Source of the DNA: Cephalopachus bancanus
Taxonomy: Eukaryota > Chordata > Mammalia > Primates > Tarsiidae
DNA: 64,000 bases
Direction: 5' to 3'
NCBI GenBank assembly: GCA_027257055.1
Contig: JAPVLO010000019.1
Span: 11,427,001-11,491,000 of the forward strand
Part shown: positions 25,181 to 37,639 of the stretch, in pieces
How positions within the stretch are numbered: the first letter of the stretch is position 1
Layout of the letters: each line of letters begins with the position of its first letter
Notes under the pieces: generated by a model
Databases searched by the model: none
What the model was told of the DNA's origin: nothing
Seen by the model: the letters and a program-made list of their open reading frames with translations, nothing else
Program-made: the position numbers and the translations under genes

Positions 25181-26220
25181 TTAAAATGGCAACAATAGCA
25201 GCTGTCTGTCCTGCTGCTGTGAGCAATCAAGATTGATTTTACCTTCCTGGAATGTGTGAGTTCTTAAAGGCAAGGATTGCCGAGAATTTCTAAACTTGGA
25301 GTTCTGAACACAAATTTTTATTTTTAAATGCAGAAGTTAATAAATACCACTATGCAACCAGGAAGAGTATTTCCCGTGCTTATGAGGTTTTAAACAGCAA
25401 TGAGGACAACTAGGATTGTTGGTAATCCTTGCATCAATTCTTCCCAGCTCAAGATGACCCTTCAGAAGAACACACATCTTAGTAATATTTTTTAAATTAG
25501 CTGGCTTTCAATGCATGTATGTCAAATGTGGATATGCATTCCAAAACTACTTATTTAGGGCTGATTATCCAACAGGCACTGCCCTTTGCCTTGGGAATAC
25601 AGATGTGGGAAAGATGTAAAAATTTCTGGCTCCATAGAGCTTACTTTCTATTTCTGAAAGGGGAAATAGATGATTAACAAGGCTATCTACCATGAAAATG
25701 TTTTGTGAGGAACAAGTTAAGGAAACAAGAAAAAGCAATTAAAAACCAGTCAGGCCTGTGTTTATTTCAAATTTAAGCTTCACATATATTTACCCACATG
25801 CATAGATTCTATGTAAGAAATTGAAATGCATTTGAAATGAGGTCAGGGCTTTGATAAGTACAAGAACTGGCAGGATACATGGAGACAGAAAATTTCATCC
25901 TGAAGTTGTCATCCTACCAGAGAGTGAAATGAAGAAAAGCATGAGAGTAGCTAGCCTTTGGAAGGCAAAATAACTAATAATAACATATTGCAAATGTACC
26001 ATACTCATCTTCAGTAAACCAAGGATGGCTATGAGTAGTCAATGAATAAATGAAGATTTAAAAAAAGAACATTTGTATTCTTAACTTTACAAGGGTACAC
26101 TAAAAAGAAAACGAAATGTAATAGAAAAACAGAAATGACTATGGACTATACTTTTGAAGACAAAGACATTTTGAAAGAATTAAGATTCTTGCAAACATAT
26201 CATTGTGATCATATAATATA
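25181..26220. repeat. Intronic sequence with an L2-like remnant at about 25530-25690
   Basis: CCAACAGGCACTGCCCTTTG, GGGAATACAGATG and CCATAGAGCTTACTTTCTA follow the order of the antisense L2 3' end. The remainder is unassigned. Confidence 0.5.
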
Positions 26221-26776
26221 CAAGGGGTGACACCCACAAAATCAGAATTATCTTTTGGAAGGTGGGTCTCTTGCAGTACACTTAGAATTTGTTCCTCTGT
26301 CAAACAGACAACCAAAGATTTTATCTGGAAGTTTTGAGCGGGTGGTGTCATGATTTGTGGAAGAAATGGTCGAGTTGTGGCAAAATAGGTGACTGGTTTT
26401 TCCACCATGACAACGCACCTGCCCATACTGCACTGTGTATTCAGCAGTTTTGACGCAAATGGCATGACACCCGTGACTCTTCCTCTCTATCCACCCAATC
26501 TTTCTCCGAGTGACTTTTTTTTTTACTTCCTGTATGAAAAAAGTCCTCAAAAGAAAACATTGCACTGAAGTGGAAAGGGTGAAACAAAAAAACGGCAGAA
26601 ACACTAAACGGCATCAAAAGCGACAAGTTTAAAAACTGTTTTGAGCAGTGGAAAAAGTTTCTCAATCGGTGTGTGGCATCAAAGATTACTTTGAAGGTGA
26701 CTGAAGTTTAAACACGTAACAATAAATAAACAACTTTTTAAAAATAAATTCTGGGGTTTGGGGGGGTCCCCTCTTG
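26221..26776 (+). mobile_element. Mariner-type transposon, internally deleted, with transposase remnant
   Basis: Bounded by TA on both sides (26219-26220 and 26777-26778) with imperfect inverted repeats of about 30 bp: CAAGGGGTGACACCCACAAA on the left against CAAGAGGGGACCCCCCCAAA at the right end reversed. At 556 bp it is less than half a full mariner. 26391-26450 reads DWFFHHDNAPAHTAL, the second catalytic Asp region of mariner transposases. About 100 bp further, past two small frameshifts, comes the SPSDFF motif with the third catalytic Asp; the spacing corresponds to the DD34D signature. The N-terminal DNA-binding half and the first catalytic Asp are missing. It is a dead pseudo-element. 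I cannot name the subfamily. Confidence 0.87.
26391..26700 (+). pseudogene. Mariner transposase fragment (frameshifted)
   Basis: Catalytic C-terminal half only. HHDNAPAH and SPSDFF motifs are readable but lie in different frames because single bases are missing, and an in-frame stop follows IQQF. No function expected. Confidence 0.8.
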
Positions 26777-29700
26777 TATGCAATATTTAAAGTGAAGAAA
26801 AGCAGGTGGCAACTAAAAATTCAAGGTGATTACATAGCCTTTTTTTTTTCCCACATGTTCTGACTTTTAGACATTAAAAGAAACTCTGTTCAGGGTTCTG
26901 TGGGTGTGTGAGTGGTAGATGAAAACACACAGAGGCCTTGATAAATTAATTGAAAATGAGAGTCTCATTGAAATGATAAGACTAAAATGCCATGTTTGAA
27001 GTTGTACACACAAAGACTGCAACAAAATATCAATTTATTTAATAAGAAGAAAAGTATACAGTGATTTCCTAGTCTCATTTACTTATCATCAAAAGGAAGG
27101 TTTAAGCAGATACTGAGTGACCAAATGGAGGGAATCTTGGAAAGTGACCTCTGACAATATATGAATGGTTGAGCTAAAAATTTCCATTTATTTTTCAATC
27201 TAAAGTGACAATGATAGTCAGTTTTTATTTTCTTAGTATTTCCTTTCAGCAAACATTCATCCTACTGATCATACAGATCACTGAGAATTTTTTTTTCCTA
27301 TTTCTTCACTTAATTGATTGCTTCAATTATTACCTATATCTAAGCATCAGTTTTTGACTTTTCAGTCTCACTATTTGTGAGTTTGTTCTCCTTTATTTAA
27401 TAAATATTATTTGTTTCCATTCTTTCTTTTGATACCAGTAGATATCCAATCTCTTTTGATCTCCAATACAATTCTGCTGTAGCTGAATATCACTAACTTT
27501 TAGTTGGTACCCTTGTTCTTAAAATCATACTTTATTATTGTATCAATTTCAAATTTTTTAAATATAGAAGTAATTTACAGAGAATGAAATGCAAACTGAG
27601 AAAAGAATATTGCCTCAGCAGAATGCCTGGATTTGACCGACATTCTATACTTGCCCATTTATATTGAATCACAAAACTCACCATACCAATTAACCAAACA
27701 ACAACAATGAAAAACTTGGAATTGGAGTGTACTGATATTGGCAGAATGAACTTTCAATATCTCCAACTTCAACTTTTTTCCTACACATATCAACTCTTAA
27801 ATCCAGGAAATTGCTGTTTATCTAGCCTAAGTCTTTCATTCTGTAGTATTAACTCATTCTCCACCCAACCCCCTTGATTCTATACAACTAGGTATCTCAA
27901 TAAACTGAATAATTTTATTTTCCAGAAAATGAAAAATCCAAATTTTCTCTCAAAATAAGGCCATATCAACCACATAGATCATGCCCAATATTGGTCATAA
28001 TGATGAACTCCAACAAGCAATACAAAACAGGTTGGCAGCTATCCTTGCTATGCTAAAAATACAATATTTTGATAACAATAACATGCCCAGTTTGCTCAAA
28101 TAAAAGATGTTAACAGCCACATATTTCCCTGTACTGGATGGCAACAGTTATAATGAAAGTGAGATACATTTTGTGCTGATCGATAATACTCCCCAAACAA
28201 TTTACACATCATTTTCTGCTTTTTTGCTATAGTGCAGCAAGGAGTCTTTGGTATTCTCTGTGGAGAGTGATACAAACATAATGTACTAGTGAAAACACAA
28301 AATAGATTTTTTTACTGCTCTGATGTAGGAGAATTGCAAATTATTTTACACTTCTCAAGTACATACAACTCAATCTAGTATTTCACTAAAACCTGCAACT
28401 ACTTGAAGAGATTCAGAATGTCTCTGAACAATTAATTATGCATGACTACATTGAGACAGAGAGTGTGTTACCTTACAAAGATTATGTCTGGAGACAATCA
28501 TATGACAACTCTGTCTGTGCATTTACTTCAGCTACAAGCAAACAACCCTTCTTGGTTGGTGGAAGAACAGTCTTTGCTTTGATTATAAAAAGGTAAAATT
28601 ATGATTTTTTAAAAAAGATACACTTCAAAAATATATTTTAAAAATAAGTAAATATCAAGCTGTCTATGAAAATAATCTCCCCCCCCTTTTTTTATCCCTA
28701 GGACTATGTTGTAATTTGCATTTTGGCCAGCTGAGGTTCAAATTAGATAGCTCCATGGGGGACAGAAATCCCAGGGCCTATGAGGATCCCGAAGACACAG
28801 GTGATTGTTTCAATTATTTTCCATGGATGGCTTACCAAGCCTTGGTGTCAGCATGGGGCAAGGTATTGGGTGTGTGATGCATGCAGCCATGTAATTACAC
28901 ATATTTTCCTAATTAATTTAAATACGCTTGAGCAACTTACATGGCTTGAACCTGAAAATTCTCCCGGTCTGGTCATCAGATGAAATCAAGGCTCCCTGAA
29001 GTGAGAGATCTGATCTCATCTTTCACGAACTTTTGAAACATGCCTTTTGAGAGAGGAAATCAAATTCCTGAAATTTCAAAATTTTGAGAAGACTCTGTCT
29101 TTGTTACAGTGTAATTTTTAAGTTAAGAACAACGAGGTTGAAAATGTTAATGTCAGCAACCAATTGTTTGTCTAATATTTCAAGCAGCACAAAAGTAGCA
29201 GGAGTATAAATATTGCCCTGGCCATGTGATAAATGAATCCTTAATGAAGCCCATACACTATTCAGAGAAGGTAAGAGTGGAACTGAGAAGAAAAGAAATA
29301 CCAGGGGTAAAAATGGTAATATTTGTGCCAAAAGATTTCCAAATGAAAGGGTAAACTGAGCCAGCTCTGGGGCAAAGAAGTGGTTCAGATGCATTGCCAG
29401 AGAATATCATTAAGTTGTGATTTTCAAAATCAAATGATTTGCTTGACTAGCCTTCAATTCTTCTCCTAGCACCCACAGGAGGCTCTCAGGCCCTGAATCT
29501 TTGCCCTGAATATGGATCCATGTCTAGGATGGAGTTATTATTTTTAATTCAGGGTACATACTGCCTCTTGCCTATCTCTTATTTATCTTTGGCTTCTTTT
29601 TTGAAATGTATTGGAAAAAATAGAACAGTTGCTCAGCTCATTTTCACCATAAGCATATGCAGTTTTATCATGATGTGCTCAGTAATAGTTTTTCCTCTCT

Positions 29701-30798
29701 GAAAGGTTACACCACCTGCCCTCCTAGGCTCCTTTTGCACACAATTCTGGTGCCTTGCAACATGGACGGATGCTGGGCTCTCTCTTTTGAGATTCTGTTT
29801 CTGAGTTACAATTAGATGTTAGTGAAGTCAGAAAGAGACAATTCTTGCTAAATCAATACCCAGCAGAGTTAAAAAAAAAAAAAAAACCTAGTATAGAAAT
29901 ATCAGTGAAGTTAAATAGCCAGCTTTAGATTCACACCTGAGGATGCAGAGTTCTAAAGAATAATAGCAGTCTGGTCAGCATGTGAAAGATACTTGCTTGT
30001 ATGTGAAAATGTCTGAGGACTCCAAGCAAAGGCAGAATGGTTTAAAAGCAGAGTAGAGAAATTTAAGGATGTAGCCAGAAAAACAGAAAATGAACTAAAC
30101 TAGACTTCATTAAAGCAACAAATTTTTCCCAGATAAGTCACACCCACAGATTTTACTGTACACATTCCATAAACTGAAGCAAAATGCATCAATAAGTTAT
30201 ACAATTGTTTTGTTATTAGTTATTAATTTTTATAAAAGTGATTTTAATTTCTGATGTATCCTCTATTTACTAGGTATGTGCTCTGAAAAAATTGGGTCAC
30301 CACCTGATGGCAATTATTAACACTGATTCATCCAGCTCTGGGGAAATTGCAGGATTCAGTTTCAATCACAGAGTGTATTACATAGAAAGTAGATATAGAA
30401 ATTATATTGAAGTACATGTAGTAATTCAAAGGCCCTTATAATTTATAATATTAATATTAATTTTAATTTGAAACAGTTGTAAAAATAGACTCATTTTTCA
30501 GATTCCTTGGTATAGCAAACAATAGTTAATGCTCATTTGTTCAATGTCTTCCAAACTTCTAATGAATCAATGTGCTGTGCTAGCTCATGATCTGAATCTT
30601 CCATATTTAAAAGACAGGTGATAATATCATATATGCATCATGACTATAACTATTGAATTTAGCCTTATGCTAAAATATGACTGTTTTTGGAATTTAAAGA
30701 CACATACTTGCAAAGATTTAAATAAATAACTTTTGATTAAAAAAATAACAGCCAGGTTGTCTTTGAACCAAAAGCAATAGATGTAAAATTATGGTGGT
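26777..30798. other. Repeat-poor intronic sequence downstream of SGCZ exon 2
   Basis: About 4 kb with no Alu, young L1 or LTR that I can identify. A phrase near 28170 faintly recalls a transposase DN-motif but is not supportable. An A17 run sits at 29870-29886. Confidence 0.5.
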
Positions 30799-30804
30799 AC
30801 TTAC
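30799..30804 (-). promoter_or_regulatory. SGCZ: Splice donor of SGCZ exon 2
   Basis: The minus strand reads GTG then GTAAGT, a perfect match to the U1 donor consensus from position +1 to +6. The last exon codon is GTG (Val), so the junction is phase 0. Confidence 0.9.
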
Positions 30805-30999
30805 CACGGTGAAATTCATAACTTTCAATATCCATATAGTCATGGCTAAGTTAACTATCATGGTAACCAACAGCAGAAGGACAAAGAAGTATAAGCACCT
30901 CTTTCGCCATCCATAAATTCCCACAGGGTAAAGTTGTGCATTCTCTGTCCTTGGCAGGTTATTCTGTTGTGTTGCAAGTATATATTGTTCTCGTGTCAT
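30805..30999 (-). CDS. SGCZ: Zeta-sarcoglycan, coding exon 2 (cytosolic tail and transmembrane segment)
   Basis: The exon encodes 65 residues in frame, from [12 protein letters not shown] to [10 protein letters not shown] recognise this as the N-terminal part of zeta-sarcoglycan; the gamma and delta paralogues differ at many of these positions. Zeta-sarcoglycan is a type II membrane protein of the dystrophin-associated sarcoglycan complex in muscle and other tissues. Residues 1-34 form the short cytosolic tail, including the family motif [11 protein letters not shown] at 28-38. Residues 37-58 are a hydrophobic transmembrane helix. Residue 62 starts an NFT sequon that is probably too near the membrane to be glycosylated. 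The exon is preceded by TTTTCCCAG and followed by GTAAGTACC on the minus strand, and both ends are phase 0. In the human protein about 13 residues are encoded in exon 1, which is not in this window. The exon opens with ATG, so an internal start here is conceivable. No stop, frameshift or missing key residue is visible. Confidence 0.95.
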
Positions 31000-31060
31000 C
31001 TGGGAAAACAAAAAGCAAAAAACAAAAACAATAAAATAAAAAGAAGAAGAAAGAAAGAGA
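31000..31060 (-). promoter_or_regulatory. SGCZ: Splice acceptor and polypyrimidine tract of SGCZ exon 2
   Basis: On the minus strand a long, almost purely pyrimidine tract (the plus strand is A/G-rich with AAAAC and AAGAAG repeats) leads into CCCAG directly before the exon ATG. The tract is unusually long, about 55 nt, which predicts a strong acceptor. I did not assign a branch point. Confidence 0.85.
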
Positions 31061-31984
31061 GAAAATAAGCATTTAAAAAAACAATGATTTTTTTTAAAAT
31101 TAAAAAACACAATGTACATAAGAATAATTGGGAGTGAATGCTCAAAAGATTATTGGTCCATAACTACATGTTACAAAAATTCTTAAATAATTATCATCAC
31201 TATAGTTTGTTGGAGCTGTCTAATTGGTTGATTTATCCACAAGACCTACATTATTTCCAGTCAGGATTGTCTGATCCCAACAATGGCCTTTTCTCTCAGG
31301 AGGCCCAGAAGACTTTCAGGTCTGCTTTCAGTTACCTATAACCCAACAACTCTACACATGTCCAACCTACTCTTGGAATAGGCTTTGCCTGTTCTTTGTG
31401 GTTGATTGAGGTGAACTGCATTACAAGGGTTTTCTTTACTTGTTTCTAAAAGTACAGATTATAAATGGTTCAGCATGTATGCTTCAATAAAAATGTCAGT
31501 GTTTTTTCAAGAAATTACAAAAAAGAAATACACTTTTATTTAGTTATGTAGGAATAACTATATAATTAAAAGTTTTACTCAGAATTTTGTTGGCTATTTA
31601 TTTTAGTTGTATTTCAGTGAAAAAAAGACTGACCTTTAAATGAACATAGCAATATATTCTATTATACTATGCTAAAATATAATGATATTGGAATAAGACA
31701 GTTTTGTAAAGGTGAGTGGTATTCTTTGGTAATGCATACATTTAGGATCTGAAATTAATTATTTCAAAAAGAAAATTCATTTTTTGTTGTCTTGTACTGC
31801 TTGCAAAGATGGAAAAAAGGTCAAACAGAAGTAAAAAAAAAAAAGTCAGACTGAGGACTGACTGAATATGTACACATATTTACAGAATAACATTTATTAC
31901 TGAAGAATAGAAACAAATTTTTGCCAAATATGATTTTCTTCTTTTGAATTAAATTTATTTTGACTAAAATTACAATATGAGCCT
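31061..31984. other. Repeat-poor intronic sequence upstream of SGCZ exon 2
   Basis: No repeat recognised. The frame of 67 residues at 31138-31341 has no family resemblance. Confidence 0.5.
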
Positions 31985-32310
31985 TTTTTAATTTTTTAAA
32001 AATTATTTTATTTGAGATTCAAGGGGTAAATGTGCAGGTTTGGTACATGGGCATATGGTGTGATGGGTGAACTTTGAGCTTGTATTATGCCCATCAGCCA
32101 CGTGGTGAGTATGGTATCCAATGGGTAGTTTTTCAATCCTTCTCTCCATTTCTTCCTTTCCCCTTTAGAAATCCCCAATGTCTGTTGTTCCCATCCTTAT
32201 GCCCCTGAGTATTGGAGATCATTTTCTAAGCAAATTATCACAGAAACAGAACACTGAGTACCGCATGTTTTCACTTATGAATGGAAGCTAAACACTGAAC
32301 ATGATGTCTC
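31985..32310 (-). mobile_element. Old L1 with 5' inversion (twin priming)
   Basis: 31985-32225 is antisense L1 3' UTR (GATTCAAGGGGTAAATGTGC, GGTACATGGGCATATGGTG, ending ATGCCCCTGAGTATTGG), preceded by a T-rich tail. From about 32228 the orientation flips to sense ORF2 end (ATTATCACAGAAACAGAACA, TTTCACTTATGAATGGAAGC). Read on the minus strand this is an inverted ORF2 segment followed by a normal 3' UTR and poly(A). Confidence 0.75.
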
Positions 32311-33006
32311 TAGGACAATGATCAGTCAGTTTTTTCTATAGGTTTCTCTCAAATTTCTTTTCTGTTGTATATCAATTAAATGATTAATATAAGAGAAATA
32401 TTTTTGAATAAATTATACAAGAATAAAAACAGCATAATAAAGAGTTAAAATTATTTGAGAAGTAATAAAATATATGTAATATAAATAATCAAGTTATGGT
32501 GTTCAATGACCATATTCTACTTGAAATAAAATATTGAACTCTATCAAGAATTTAAAACAATTATTTGGATGTTTACTCTTTTTGTTTTAATCTTAGGGAT
32601 ATAAATTCAAATTGTATTGATGCACTGTTAAATATTGTGTTTCCAATTGTATGCTTTATATAATAAAATAGTTGAATAAACTAAATTATAAGTTTAAAGG
32701 AATTAGAAATACTAATAATAGTAGATTGTTAACAGTACATTCTTTCATACTATCAAAAATCTTCTTTGTTATCATAAGTATTGTTTAAGTTAATATTTAT
32801 TCTTTCCTTGAAACTAGTCATGGGGCTTTAGCCCTTAATTAAACTCCAGTTCAGTGTAGATGGAAAACTCAATAACTGTTATGTAACTTAAATGTTATAA
32901 CAGATGACAACATGCCAAAAAATTTACTTTGCTTGAGGTTTTTGAGGAGATTTTAAAGTTCTGACAGTGGTTATGATTACATAGTAGAGAATAATTATAA
33001 GAAGAT

Positions 33007-33298
33007 GATAGGACAAAGAAGTTGGTGAAGGGGCACAAAATACAGTTAGAAGGAATAAGTTCTAGTACTAATCACTATTAAAGTAGGAAAATTAAAGTTA
33101 ACAATTCTTTATTGTATACTTCAAAACACCTAGAAGAGAAGAAGTATAATGTTCCTAACACAAAGAAAAGATAAATATTTGAGGTGGTGGATATCCCAGA
33201 TACCCAAATTTGATCATTGCACATTGTATACAGGTATCAAAATATCACATGTACCCTCAAAATATATACACCTAATATATATATAACTATTTTTTAAA
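33007..33298 (+). mobile_element. Old L1 3' UTR fragment
   Basis: GGAATAAGTTCTAGTACTAA, TTGTATACTTCAAAACACCT, CACAAAGAAAAGATAAATAT and ACATTGTATACAGGTATCAA follow the order of L1PB/L1MA-type 3' UTRs, ending in an A-rich stretch. Confidence 0.8.
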
Positions 33299-35248
33299 AA
33301 GAGGATAAAAAGAACTTTAGGGACTATCACAATTAAAGGGAAAAACAAGGAAGAGTCAGAGAAAGGGAAGTATGTGGACATAGTAGGAGCACAGGAGACA
33401 GCACTTGTCCTTGCTTTACTGGGAAGTAGGATGCCTTCTCTTTGCAGAGTTGGTCTTTGAAAAATTCCAAGTCAAATGCTGTGACTCTTCAGATAATCAA
33501 TTTCATTTAATCTTTTATATTAAAGAACGCTTATTTTCTAGAATATTCTGTTTCTAAAAATTCTATTTAGACATGAAAATGGAATTAATGTGTCTCAGAA
33601 AAAAATGAGAACTTAGAGTCTCTGAAATAGACATTGAGAAATGCACAACTACAAAGAAAATGGCTTTTTAGCAATAAAATTAATTTTTTTGATAAAGCAA
33701 TGGAGATGCAGTAAATATATGAGATGCCTCTAACAATTTTGAAAAGCAAATGGGATAACAAAAGACCAGGGAAAAAGGTTGTTGAGAAAATAAACCATCA
33801 AAAGTTATCAAATTAGAGTTATTTTTAATCTCCTCAAGGAATTCAATATTGTTTTCTTAAATAAAGTATACTTTAACATTATTACTTTATATACTGTCTC
33901 ATTACAAAATACTTTAGAGCATATAAGCTGCAAAAAGACAAGGTTAGAGTTTTCTTTTAAAGCTTCCTTTTTTTCACCTATCACACAGATATGAGAGCTT
34001 TTCAAGACTACAAAAGATGTTAATGGTTTTTACAGTAGTAATAATAACAGAAAAATAATAACATATAATTCTAAGTCATTAAGCAAACGATCTTAAATTT
34101 TTATTTTTTCAACTTTTGCTTAAATTGTTAAATGTTGATTTATTTTTAGGTATTAACTGCAATCTGAAATATTATTTTCCTGGCATTACAAAAATTCTAT
34201 AAATAAAACAGGATGCTTAGTTAATAAATGCTTATTGTCATTCTAACGGAATCTACCAAATAATTATGTAATTGTGGAGATACTAATTTTCTCAGAACAA
34301 TAAAGTAGATTTCTTGAAAGAGAGATAATCACAGTTTTCTGAGAAACAATATCAGGGTCCTGGGATGTTTCTCAGGTTTCATACCATTTCTTTGCCTCAT
34401 TTGCAGTATTTTGTCAATGCCCTCAAATCCCTTTTTTTTTTTTTTTTTTTGCCATTCTCTCATGTTCAAGGTTGTGTACTCTACTCCTGGCTACTTAAGG
34501 TAGTTATGATCCTCTTCATCTTAGTTTTGCCATTCAGTTTTATATCATATTTCATGTCTAAACGGCATTCGTTAGAATACAATGACTTCTAAAACCTTGG
34601 CTTTCTTAGTACCAAATAAGTCTTAAGCCTTCTTGGATTAAGATGGTTATCAGCATTGCTCATATTATGGTAAATGCATTTGCTTGGATACTCCTGTAAT
34701 TCACTGAAGATATGATTTACAATTGCACTTTGAAATTTCTCTAAGAAGAAACACACTTTTAAAATGCTAATGCTGTGAACAAAATTTTCAGCAAGGTATT
34801 ATGAGGTTAAAGTGAAAAATGCACAGGCCCATAGTATTGGACCTTATAAATTTTTCAACATTTTTCTCCAAAGGTGTGGAAAAATCTGTTTTTCAGAAAA
34901 AGTTATTTTGTTCAGTACATTTAATAACACTGCATATAAAGACCAGAAGTTAATGAATTAATTTGAAATGACCTAACGTGTGTACTCACTAATAATCTAG
35001 CCCTGGAAAATTCCGTTGAAGTCTACAGAGCTGGATAGAATGTGAGGGAAATTAACTGAGACCATTTTATGTCTTATTTTCTTGCCTTACAGAAGAGGAC
35101 AACAACTTAAAATACTACACTAAGGGCCAGGGAATGTACTAATTATTTCAGTCTAGTTGGCATCATTTTTTAATTATTTTATATAAGGTCTAGGAGTTGG
35201 GAATAACAGTTGAAACTCTGTGCAGATGTTCTTCACTTAATAAAATGA
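33299..35248. other. Intronic sequence, nothing recognised
   Basis: AT-rich. It includes a T18 run at about 34432-34450 whose downstream sequence does not match a known retroposon. Confidence 0.5.
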
Positions 35249-35530
35249 GCCGGGCTCAGGGGCTCAGCCTGTAATCCTGCGCCTTTGGAAGGCTGAGGTG
35301 AGTGGATTGCCTGAGCCCGCGGGTTCAAGACCCGCCTGGACAACTTGGCGAGACCTCATCTCTACAATAAATCAAAAAGTTAGCCGGGCGTGGTAGCGCA
35401 CGCCTGTAGTTCCAGCTACTTGGAAGGCTGAGGCGGAAGGATCGCCGGAGCCCAGCAGGTCAAGGCTGCGGTGGCTGGGACTGGCCACTGCACTCCAGTC
35501 TGGGTGACAGAGTGAGACTTCAACTCAAAA

Positions 35531-35565
<35 letters not shown>

Positions 35566-35580
35566 AAATAAATAAATAAA
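35249..35580 (+). mobile_element. Alu SINE, young subfamily, with (AAAT)n tail
   Basis: Full dimer starting GCCGGGCTCAGGGGCTCAGC, with B box GCGGGTTCAAGACCCGC and a long AAAT microsatellite grown from its tail at 35528-35580. Confidence 0.93.
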
Positions 35581-37639
35581 CATAAAATCTGTATGAAGTG
35601 AAACTACGTGATGGTTGTGGTCAAGACTGATGCCTTATGAATTTACAGGTTTGGGGAAAACACAATAAGCACATACAAAAGTAAATAACAGTATATCCTA
35701 TAGTAAGAGGTTCTGAATATGACAAGATAATATAATGGATACATAAGCAATACAATATAAATGAGTAATAGAAAATACAAAGATAGTCGGCGTGGTAATA
35801 TAATTGGTAATGACTTTAAAAATGATAGAGAACGTTTTTCAAAGCAAATGACACCTGAGATGAGACTAAAGTGAGTTAAAGGACGTCTGCTTTGAAGGCT
35901 TAAATGAAGTGGGCTAAACAGAAAATGAAAAAACGAGAAAGTGAAGACAGCGAGTATAGACAATACAAGAGCAAATAAATGAAATGACAGATGAGTGAAT
36001 GGAGTCTGGCCTTGGAGCACTAAATTGGTGACCAGTACAAATTGGCAAATGGTACAAAACAGAAAATGAAAAATAAATGGGGACACTTATTATGGGACCA
36101 ATAATTGAAGTGACTAAGTTGGGATCAAGAGATAGGTCATGTGTTCTCAGTGTCATGGTGGCAGAGGAACTAGAGACAAATGACAGCAGATCAGCCGGGC
36201 AGCTGGCCTTCCCAAAGTGGAGTTAATATAGACAGTATGTAATTATAGTAATCCAGTGAGAATATTTATTGATCTTATTCACTAGTACTCTGATATAGAG
36301 GACTCGCATCATCACATGCAAAACTGAAGACAGCTGTGTTGTGGTTGAAGTTTCCAGGTGCCTGACTCATGATTAAGTGGTGGTGAGATTATACTCCTCA
36401 CCAGCTTAATTCCTCAGAGGCTCATTACCCCAAACTTGCTCCATTTGGACTTCAATGTCTGAGAGCTAGAATACCTTTTTTACCCCACTAGTCTTTCTGT
36501 TTCTTCAGTGAGGTTTTATTCTGTATTTTCTAAAAAATGTAAGTTGAAGAGACTATTATGAGATGTGGCATCTTCCTGTATAGACAAAAAAGGCCTAAAA
36601 AAAAAAAAAGAGAGAGGCTCCTGTTAATAAATGTGAGTCTACAGGAGGAAAGAAAGAGGTCAGGGAAATTTACAATGCCTAACACAATTGTTTTAAATTG
36701 TTGCTGGCTATATAGAGGGTAAAAAATAAAAGCTATTCACAGTATGCCTTGTTTATTTTTTATTTTTTGCAAGAGAGAAATATTGTTTGAAAGGATGAAA
36801 ATGACCCTGCCAAAGTGTGTGCCTCACATTTGTATCCTCATGCTTCTATAAGGGAAGGGATTTAAACAATTTAAAACTGGAAGTGAGGAGTTTGGAGGTG
36901 AGTTATGAGACATAGCTTTTTAAAATCAGAGTTTCATCAAACAGAGAAAAAGAACTTTGGAACTCTGAATGAAAGCAGGAGAAAATAAGAAAGTTAGTTC
37001 AAGTCCAAGTATTAAAGACCTATTATCTCTAGCTCAAGTTTTACTGTTAAATTGCCAATCTAATGATAAAGAGATGAACAGACCCAATTTTATACTGGAA
37101 AAATATAATTGATGTAACTGCTTTTTAAATATCATATTTAACTATTATAATATTACATAAACACAGGCTATAATGCAGAGATGCAAACACACAGACTGGA
37201 GGCAAGGAGAAAATTTTTTGTTTATCTCAGTCACTAATTTGATTTCTTAAAATTAAGATATAAATTGAGCATCTAATTTCTGCTCAGACCTGTGTTCCCT
37301 GTTATGGGAAATATGAATATAAAAGAAGCATGTGACTCCTAGATAGTAAGCTAATAATTTGGGAAATTACTTCTAAATTCTGATTATGAAGCTAGCACTT
37401 GGCACACTGAAATCGCAATATGCAATGTCCTTGTGACCATAAAAATTTAATCTCAGTTCCAAACTCTCTTAACTTCCTCACGGGGAGTGCTTATTTTCTA
37501 GGAGAAATGGTAAATCATGTTGGTGTCACTGTTCATTTAGTGTTGATCATGTTAGATTTAACACTGCAACAACAATTGTCCATTGTTTATTCAGAAAAGG
37601 AATGGAACACAATAGATTAAAAGGCAGTCCTAGACTAAT
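35581..37639. other. Intronic sequence, nothing clearly recognised
   Basis: 35650-36240 has purine-rich text that could be an old L2 or LTR remnant, but I found no diagnostic block. The 147-residue minus-strand frame at 35643-36086 is low-complexity hydrophobic translation of A-rich DNA. Confidence 0.45.

Larger units (their letters stand above)
1..30804 (-). other. SGCZ: SGCZ intron 2 (5' part, incomplete in window)
   Basis: Everything on the lower-coordinate side of exon 2 is downstream on the minus strand. No further sarcoglycan exon was recognised here: no frame shows the expected continuation that starts DGMGNLRV. Known SGCZ introns in primates are hundreds of kilobases long, which fits the lack of another exon. 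Confidence 0.8.

Noticed and set aside
26139..26665. Three overlapping minus-strand frames of 74-118 residues
   Set aside because: They run antisense through the mariner element; the meaningful coding sense is the plus strand, which is itself frameshifted.
28130..28300. Phrase resembling a transposase catalytic motif (IDNTPQ)
   Set aside because: No second motif, no inverted repeats, stops nearby; most likely chance.
35643..36086. 147-residue open frame on the minus strand
   Set aside because: Hydrophobic low-complexity translation of A-rich DNA; no family resemblance and no gene context.
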